From NCBI GenBank assembly GCA_041652935.1, contig JBAZGH010000022.1, forward strand, positions 1 to 16,784: a DNA stretch of 16,784 bases. Reading direction: 5' to 3'. The stretch comes from JBAZGH01 sp041652935 (GTDB taxonomy: Bacteria; Patescibacteriota; Patescibacteriia; Patescibacteriales; XYC2-FULL-47-12). Of the stretch, positions 11,883-16,784 are shown piece after piece. Below the pieces are notes generated by a model. The model did no database searches. It was given only the letters and a program-made list of their open reading frames with translations, and was not told where the DNA came from. Every line of letters begins with the position of its first letter. Within the stretch, counting starts at the first letter, position 1. The position numbers and the translations under genes are program-made.

Positions 11883-12551
11883 ATGGAAAACGCAATAATA
11901 TTCATAATTATGATGCTTCTCGGCCTAAGTACCACCTTAGCCGCTTTTTATTTGGGGCGGGCTTATTTATATGGTTATGTGGCAGCTAGTATAATTTTGA
12001 TGAATATTTTTGTGGTTAAAGGAGTTTATATTTTCGGCATCGCCACGGCCGGCGGCAACGTGCTTTATGCCACGGTATTTTTAGCAACGGATTTGCTAAA
12101 CGAGTATTGGGGGAAGAAAGAGGCGCAGAAAGCCGTGTGGGTAGGATTTTTTGTGACCATTATGTTTTTAATAATGTCGCAGCTATTTTTGCGCATGGTT
12201 CCGGCCGATTATGATATTGCCCAGGGGGCGATGGAAACTTTATTCGGCTTTTTGCCACGGGTTGTTTTGGGCTCCATGGCCGCCTATTTAGTCAGCCAGA
12301 GTCTGGATGTTTATTTATTCAGCCGCATTAAGCAAGCCACCGGAGAAAAGATGCTCTGGCTGCGCAATAACGCCTCCACTATGGTTTCTCAGTTAGCTGA
12401 TACCACGATATTCACTTTAATCGTATTTTGGGGAGTCTATCCGAAATTATGGCAGTTCATTTTATTCGCCTATGTATTAAAAGTTATAATTGCGATTTGC
12501 GATACGCCTTATATGTATTTATCAAAAATAATTTATAAGTGGAGAAGTTAA
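11883..12551 (+). CDS. yhhQ: Queuosine precursor transporter (YhhQ/QPTR family)
   Basis: The 222-residue integral membrane protein has about six hydrophobic segments and the family signatures: GNVLYATVFLATDLLNEYWGKKEA (about 58-81), SQSLDVYLF (about 138-146) and LWLRNNASTMVSQLADTTIF (about 158-177). YhhQ-type proteins import queuine or 7-deazaguanine precursors (preQ0/preQ1). Length is normal. The next gene is tgt, which inserts the base into tRNA, so the pair forms a salvage route. Both genes are preceded by the same repeat array. No Shine-Dalgarno sequence is visible. Confidence 0.92.
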   Translation: MENAIIFIIMMLLGLSTTLAAFYLGRAYLYGYVAASIILMNIFVVKGVYIFGIATAGGNVLYATVFLATDLLNEYWGKKEAQKAVWVGFFVTIMFLIMSQLFLRMVPADYDIAQGAMETLFGFLPRVVLGSMAAYLVSQSLDVYLFSRIKQATGEKMLWLRNNASTMVSQLADTTIFTLIVFWGVYPKLWQFILFAYVLKVIIAICDTPYMYLSKIIYKWRS

Positions 12552-12554
12552 AAT

Positions 12555-12717
12555 ATAATGCAAATCTGCAAATTTATGCAAATTCCTCAAATAGTTTTTT
12601 ATGCAAATAAATGATAATGATAAAGTTGTTTATAAAAAATTATCATATGAGATAGTAGGATTGCTGTTTAAAACGCAAATATTTTTGGAGCATTTGAATA
12701 AATTTAAGGATTTGCAT
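12555..12717 (+). promoter_or_regulatory. ATGCAAAT repeat array and hairpin upstream of tgt
   Basis: ATGCAAAT at 12558-12565, 12576-12583 and 12601-12608 with the same spacing and connecting sequence as in front of the transporter. An inverted copy ATTTGCAT (12710-12717) ends just before the ATG. Between them ATGATAAT (12611-12618) and ATTATCAT (12639-12646) form an 8-bp hairpin. Confidence 0.6.
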
Positions 12718-12718
12718 T

Positions 12719-13882
12719 ATGCTAGAGATTAAAAAGAGGTCAAAAATTTCCCAGGCGAGAACAGGCGTCTTAAGAACTTTACATGGCGTTATTGATACGC
12801 CCTTTTTTATGCCGATTGCCACTAAAGCGGCAGTCAAGGGCATCGGTTCGGCTGAAGTCGCCGATGCTTTGGGATCGCAGATTATTTTAAGCAATACTTA
12901 CCATTTATTGCTGGAGCCGGGCATGGATATTTTAAAAAGGGCAGGTGGATTGCACGAATTTATGAATTGGCCGCGCGCTATTTTAACCGACAGCGGCGGA
13001 TTTCAGGTTTATTCTTTAGGTAAGTTAAGAAAAATTACAGAGAAGGGAGTGACTTTTAAAAATCCCAGAGACGGCAAGAGCTATGAACTGACGCCGGAGA
13101 ACGTAATAAAATACCAGAATATAATCGGTTCGGACATAATGATGGTGTTGGACGAATGCACCGAGTATCCCTGCGGCAAAACCAGGGCCAAGGAATCAAT
13201 GGAGATGAGTTTAAGATGGGCTAGACGATGCAAAGAAGCGCACGATAAATTAAAGTTAAAAGATAAAACCGCTAAAGGGCAATTGCTTTTTGGTATTGTA
13301 CAGGGGTCTATATATAAGGATTTGCGCGAAGAGTGCGCGCGGCGGCTCGTGGAGATCGGCTTTGACGGATATGCCTTGGGCGGAGTTTCAGTAGGCGCAA
13401 CCGCTCATCATTCCTATGAAGTTTTAGATTGGACTTTTGATAATTTGCCCTATGATAAGCCGCGTTATGTCTTGGGTATGGGAACGCCGGACGACATTAT
13501 TGAAGGCGTAAAGCGGGGAGTGGACATGTTTGACTGTGTGATACCGACGCGGGAAGGAAGGCATGGGAGGCTCTTCCTCTGGAAGAGAGATCCTAAATCT
13601 AAAATCCTAAATCCGAAACAAATTCAAAATTCAAATTTTTTAAATTCAAAACATTTTTACGATACAGTGAATATCACCAACGCGAAGTTCAAAAAAGATT
13701 TGTCGCCAATAAACAAAGAAAGCAAATTGCCGGAGCTGCGCGAACATTCTAAGGCGTATCTGCACCATTTATTAAAGACGCAGGAGGCGTTGGGGTACCG
13801 GCTGGCTAGTTTGAATAATTTGGAATTTTATTTGGAATTGATGAGAAAGATTAGAAAAAGCATAAAAAGTGGGAAGTTATAA
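12719..13882 (+). CDS. tgt: Queuine tRNA-ribosyltransferase, zinc site apparently lost
   Basis: The 387-residue TIM-barrel enzyme exchanges guanine-34 of GUN-anticodon tRNAs for queuine or preQ1. Active-site blocks are intact: SNTYHLLLEPG, DSGGFQ (Asp91), ALGGVSVG (219-226) and FDCVIPTREGRHGRLF (271-286) with nucleophile Asp272. Two oddities stand out. About 23 residues (290-312, RDPKSKILNPKQIQNSNFLN...) are inserted after GRLFLWK and come from a repeat-like DNA stretch. The zinc motif, CxCxxC plus a later His in other bacteria, reads ESKLPEL (Ser335, Leu337, Leu340) and SLNNLEFY (Asn366 at the His position), so all four ligands are replaced while flanking residues (SKAYLHHL, GYRL) are kept. 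The frame is open throughout. It is paired with the upstream transporter. Confidence 0.95.
   Translation: MLEIKKRSKISQARTGVLRTLHGVIDTPFFMPIATKAAVKGIGSAEVADALGSQIILSNTYHLLLEPGMDILKRAGGLHEFMNWPRAILTDSGGFQVYSLGKLRKITEKGVTFKNPRDGKSYELTPENVIKYQNIIGSDIMMVLDECTEYPCGKTRAKESMEMSLRWARRCKEAHDKLKLKDKTAKGQLLFGIVQGSIYKDLREECARRLVEIGFDGYALGGVSVGATAHHSYEVLDWTFDNLPYDKPRYVLGMGTPDDIIEGVKRGVDMFDCVIPTREGRHGRLFLWKRDPKSKILNPKQIQNSNFLNSKHFYDTVNITNAKFKKDLSPINKESKLPELREHSKAYLHHLLKTQEALGYRLASLNNLEFYLELMRKIRKSIKSGKL
13586..13654 (+). repeat. In-frame repeat-derived insertion within tgt
   Basis: AT-rich units such as CCTAAATCTAAAATCCTAAA and ATTCAAAATTCAAATTTT encode residues 290-312, absent from ordinary Tgt. The same wording (LNPKQIQNS) is known to me from intergenic repeats of several bacterial phyla. 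Confidence 0.6.
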
Positions 13883-13902
13883 TTTTTTGTAAAGTTTGTT
13901 TA

Positions 13903-13946
13903 GGAATTCGATTCCCTATAGGGAATCGAATTCCTTTGCGTTTTTT
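13903..13946 (+). terminator. Very strong terminator after tgt
   Basis: GGAATTCGATTCCC (13903-13916) and GGGAATCGAATTCC (13921-13934) form a perfect 14-bp stem with a TATA loop, followed by TTTGCGTTTTTT. The last T bases overlap the -35 of the next promoter. Confidence 0.9.
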
Positions 13947-13973
13947 GACAAAAGGCCTTAATTTCGTTAAAGT
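13945..13973 (+). promoter_or_regulatory. Probable ileS promoter
   Basis: TTGACA 13945-13950, a 17-base spacer and TAAAGT 13968-13973 (4 of 6). The start would fall about five bases before ATG 13985, so the mRNA would be almost leaderless; no ribosome-binding site and no T-box are present. Confidence 0.6.
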
Positions 13974-13984
13974 GAAAGTTAGTT

Positions 13985-16784
13985 ATGTCTAAAAAACAAA
14001 CACAACCCAAGCAATCAAAAAATCCTTTTTCAGCTATGGAAGAGGAGGTTTTAAAATTTTGGGATAAAAATAAAATATTTGAAAAATCAGTAGAACGTGA
14101 TGCGCCGAAGGGCGATTACGTTTTTTATGATGGGCCTCCGTTTGGTACGGGCGAACCACATTATGGACATATCCTTTCTAGTGTTACTAAAGACGTGGTG
14201 CCGAGATATTGGACAATGCAGGGTTATAAAATAGAGCGTCGCTGGGGCTGGGACTGTCATGGCCTGCCGATAGAGAATATAATTGAAAAAGATTTTAATA
14301 TTTCCGGAAAGAAACAAATTGAAGAATTAGGCATTGATAAATTTAATGAAGCTGCCAGGTCTAAAGTTTTACAGTATGCTAATTCATGGAGTAATATGGT
14401 CCGCCGTATAGGGCGCTGGGTAGAATTTGAGAATTCCTACAAGACTATGGATTTAAGTTATATGGAAAGCGTTTGGTGGGCGTTTAAAGAATTATGGAAG
14501 AAAAAATTAGTCTATGAAGGCCGTAAAGTGCTTTTATACTGTCCGCGCTGTGAAACGCCGATTTCCAATTTTGAAGTCGCGATGGATAACAGCTACAAAG
14601 ATATTACTGAAAAAAGCGTGACGGCAAAGTTTAAAGTTAAAGATAAAAGTCTAAAGGCGAACAAGATTCTTCAGTCGCTGTCGCTCCCTCAGAATGACAA
14701 AAAAAGCGGTGTTTATATATTGGCATGGACTACTACGCCGTGGACATTGCCGGGGAACGTGGCGCTGGCGGTGGGGAACAATATCGAGTATGTGATAATT
14801 AAAAATAGAAGCAATGTTTCACTTCGACCGTCTAGATATGCAAACAAAAAAGAAATATCACGTTCATTTATAGATAAAGGAGGGGCATACATTTTGTCTT
14901 GGGAAGTATTATGGAAAAATTTACATTCAAATGCAGGTTTGACGGAATTAAGGGATTTATTAGTTGATATTAAAAATCCAGATAAATTAGATAGTGATGT
15001 AAAAAGATATATTAGTAAACCCAAAGAATTTATAAGGGAATATAAATTGGAAATTGTTAAAGGCAAAGACCTGGCCGGTTTGGAATACGAGCCGTTGTTT
15101 GACGTGCCAGCGTTAAAAGAAAGCGGCAAAAAAGTTTATTATGTAACTGACGCTGATTTCGTTACCACTGAAGAGGGAACCGGTATTGTACATACGGCGG
15201 TAGTATATGGCGAGGACGATTATAATTTAGGTTTAAAATTGGATTTGCCGGTTGTGCCGGCACTGGATGAAAAAGGGCACTTTAATGAAACCGTCCCGCA
15301 ACTTGCAGGCACTTATTTTTTACAGGCTAATAAGAAAGTAATTGATTATTTAGAAGATAAGCAACTCTTATTTGACGCGCGAGATTATAAGCATTCTTAT
15401 CCGCATTGTCATCGTTGCGATACCCAGCTTTTTTATAACGCGATTCCGGCGTGGTTTCTAAATGTGCAGAAGTTAAAAAAGAGAATGCTGGAGCTGAATA
15501 AAAATATAAACTGGTTTCCAAAATATTTAAAGGAGGGCCGGTTCGCACAAGGAATAGAACAGGCGCCGGACTGGAATATTTCCCGCAATCGGTATTTTGC
15601 CACGCCGATTCCGATTTGGAAGTGCAACACGTGTAAAGAATTGGAAATTATCGGCAGCGTGGATGATCTGAAGAATAAAAGTGGCGCTAAAAAAATAGAG
15701 GATATTCATAACCATAGAATTGATAATTTGACTTGGCAATGCAAATGCGGCGGGGAGATGAAGCGCATTCCGGAGGTGTTTGACTGCTGGGTTGAGTCCG
15801 GCTCCATGCCGTTTGCCCAGCACCATTATCCGTTTGAAAATAAGGAAAAATTTGAAACCACTTTTCCGGCGCAGTTTATATCTGAATATATTTCGCAAAC
15901 CCGCGCTTGGTTCTATGTTATGCACGTGTTGTCGACTGCGTTATTTGATAAAAATAGCTTTGAAAATGTAGTGGCTAATGGAGTTATATTAAATGAAAAA
16001 GGAGAAAAATTAAGCAAGTCAAAAAAGAACTATCCTGATCCATGGGAAATGATAAATGAATTCGGTGTTGACGCCCTTCGTATGTATTTGATGTCCTCGC
16101 CGTTGATGCAGGCGGAAAATTTATTATTCAACGAAAGGGAATTAAGGGATATTTTTAGAAAAAACATAATGTTATTGTGGAATGTTTATAAATTTTATGA
16201 AATGTACGTGGATAAGGTAAAGGTTAAAAGCCAAAAAATAGAATCTGAAAATATGCTAGATAAATGGATTATAGCGCGGTTGAATCAACTAATTGATGAA
16301 GTTACCGAAAACATGAATAATTATAATTTAGTAAAAGCAACCCGGCCGATTGAGGAGTTTATTAATGATTTGTCTACTTGGTATATTAGACGTTCCCGTG
16401 ATCGTTTTAAATCTGAAGATGAACAAGACAAACAAGCTGCCCTAAATACGACTGGTTTTGTGCTGTTAGAATTATCAAAAGTAATCGCGCCAGTTATGCC
16501 TTTTATGGCTGAAACGATTTGGCAAAAAGTTACAGGCAATGATTTTAAAGATGGTAATAAATCAGCGCATTTAGAAAGTTTTCCAACAGTAGAAAAAATT
16601 GATGATAAAATAATAGGTGATATGGCGCAGGTGCAAAAGATTGTAGAGATGGGGTTAGCAAAAAGAGATGAAGCGGGGATTAAAGTGCGGCAACCGCTTT
16701 CTGAATTACGAATTACGAATTATGAATTACGAAACGAATACGAAAATTTAATTAAGGATGAGTTGAATGTTAAGTCTGTAAAAA
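13985..16784 (+). CDS. ileS: Isoleucyl-tRNA synthetase (3' end outside window)
   Basis: At least 933 residues are encoded, open to the window edge. The HIGH motif is HYGH (59-62) in PPFGTGEPHYGHI, and ENIIEKDFNISGKKQIEELG follows as in IleRS type 2. YCPRCETPIS carries the first zinc-type cysteine pair. The editing domain includes WTTTPWTLPGNVALAV and GTGIVHTAVVYGEDDY. KMSKS is KLSKS (675-679). WVESGSMPFAQHHYP and the anticodon-binding domain (DKWIIARLNQLI onward) are normal. Two stretches derive from repeats: NKILQSLSLPQNDKK in the editing-domain region and LRITNYELRNEYE near the right edge. The start is ATG after the terminator-promoter pair; no alternative ATG fits better. Confidence 0.97.
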   Translation, partial: MSKKQTQPKQSKNPFSAMEEEVLKFWDKNKIFEKSVERDAPKGDYVFYDGPPFGTGEPHYGHILSSVTKDVVPRYWTMQGYKIERRWGWDCHGLPIENIIEKDFNISGKKQIEELGIDKFNEAARSKVLQYANSWSNMVRRIGRWVEFENSYKTMDLSYMESVWWAFKELWKKKLVYEGRKVLLYCPRCETPISNFEVAMDNSYKDITEKSVTAKFKVKDKSLKANKILQSLSLPQNDKKSGVYILAWTTTPWTLPGNVALAVGNNIEYVIIKNRSNVSLRPSRYANKKEISRSFIDKGGAYILSWEVLWKNLHSNAGLTELRDLLVDIKNPDKLDSDVKRYISKPKEFIREYKLEIVKGKDLAGLEYEPLFDVPALKESGKKVYYVTDADFVTTEEGTGIVHTAVVYGEDDYNLGLKLDLPVVPALDEKGHFNETVPQLAGTYFLQANKKVIDYLEDKQLLFDARDYKHSYPHCHRCDTQLFYNAIPAWFLNVQKLKKRMLELNKNINWFPKYLKEGRFAQGIEQAPDWNISRNRYFATPIPIWKCNTCKELEIIGSVDDLKNKSGAKKIEDIHNHRIDNLTWQCKCGGEMKRIPEVFDCWVESGSMPFAQHHYPFENKEKFETTFPAQFISEYISQTRAWFYVMHVLSTALFDKNSFENVVANGVILNEKGEKLSKSKKNYPDPWEMINEFGVDALRMYLMSSPLMQAENLLFNERELRDIFRKNIMLLWNVYKFYEMYVDKVKVKSQKIESENMLDKWIIARLNQLIDEVTENMNNYNLVKATRPIEEFINDLSTWYIRRSRDRFKSEDEQDKQAALNTTGFVLLELSKVIAPVMPFMAETIWQKVTGNDFKDGNKSAHLESFPTVEKIDDKIIGDMAQVQKIVEMGLAKRDEAGIKVRQPLSELRITNYELRNEYENLIKDELNVKSVK
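14666..14698 (+). repeat. Repeat unit embedded in ileS
   Basis: ATTCTTCAGTCGCTGTCGCT followed by CCCTCAGAATGAC has ATTCT/AGAAT ends and the look of a common intergenic repeat. Here it encodes ILQSLSLPQND in frame, just before the WTTTPWT editing-domain block. Confidence 0.6.
16702..16733 (+). repeat. GAATTACGAATTATG tandem repeat embedded in ileS
   Basis: Three to four imperfect units of GAATTACGA encode ELRITNYELRNE in frame. This NYELR-type peptide is typical of repeat insertions into genes. Confidence 0.65.

Noticed and set aside
1..16784. Alternative genetic code (TGA read as an amino acid)
   Set aside because: TGA serves as the natural end of several complete genes (682-684, 5947-5949, 7790-7792) and the pseudogene stops are TAA.

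Overview
The window looks like a chromosomal segment of a small-genome, AT-rich bacterium, probably a member of the Candidate Phyla Radiation (Patescibacteria). This is an inference. It rests on the stand-alone response regulator, mostly weak or absent ribosome-binding sites, many consensus TTGACA/TATAAT promoters packed against the previous stop codon, decayed coiled-coil genes, and short palindromic or tandem repeats scattered between and inside genes. TGA is used as a stop, so the code is the ordinary bacterial one.

Layout. 1-2458: the 3' end of a sensor histidine kinase, a RelB/RelE-type toxin-antitoxin pair with a GNAT acetyltransferase, then two decayed genes. 2500-6134: a divergent promoter drives a small membrane protein one way. 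The other way it drives a cysteine block: L-cysteine desulfidase, cysteinyl-tRNA synthetase and tRNA-Cys(GCA), closed by a terminator. 6133-7816 (minus): an operon headed by a cysteine-specific T-box riboswitch, encoding a small ParB/SerK-like protein and a cysteine synthase close to the O-phosphoserine-using CysM type. 7790-9956 (minus): an aspartoacylase-family metallohydrolase, a carboxylate-amine (glutamate-cysteine) ligase-like enzyme and a TrpR/YerC-family repressor whose promoter carries a trp-operator-like palindrome. 10040-10876: a palindromic mobile repeat, then a second T-box, which by its specifier (UGG) and acceptor-binding base (C) should sense tRNA-Trp. It controls one 74-residue, ten-cysteine protein. 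10932-13882: a response regulator, a small ferredoxin and a queuosine-salvage pair (YhhQ-type transporter and Tgt), each of the pair preceded by the same ATGCAAAT repeat array. 13903-16784: a strong terminator, a promoter and isoleucyl-tRNA synthetase, which runs off the right edge.

How it works together. The left-centre is a cysteine-homeostasis island: it breaks cysteine down, charges tRNA-Cys and makes cysteine when tRNA-Cys is uncharged. The right-centre pairs a TrpR-like repressor with a tryptophan T-box controlling a zinc-ribbon-like small protein, an arrangement reminiscent of Bacillus anti-TRAP but with no clear sequence homology.

The most interesting points are the two related T-boxes with a minimal Stem I, in which specifier codon and acceptor-pairing base change together; the SerK-like plus CysM-like operon; the tRNA-Trp-sensing switch on an orphan Cys-rich protein; and a Tgt in which all four zinc ligands appear to be lost.
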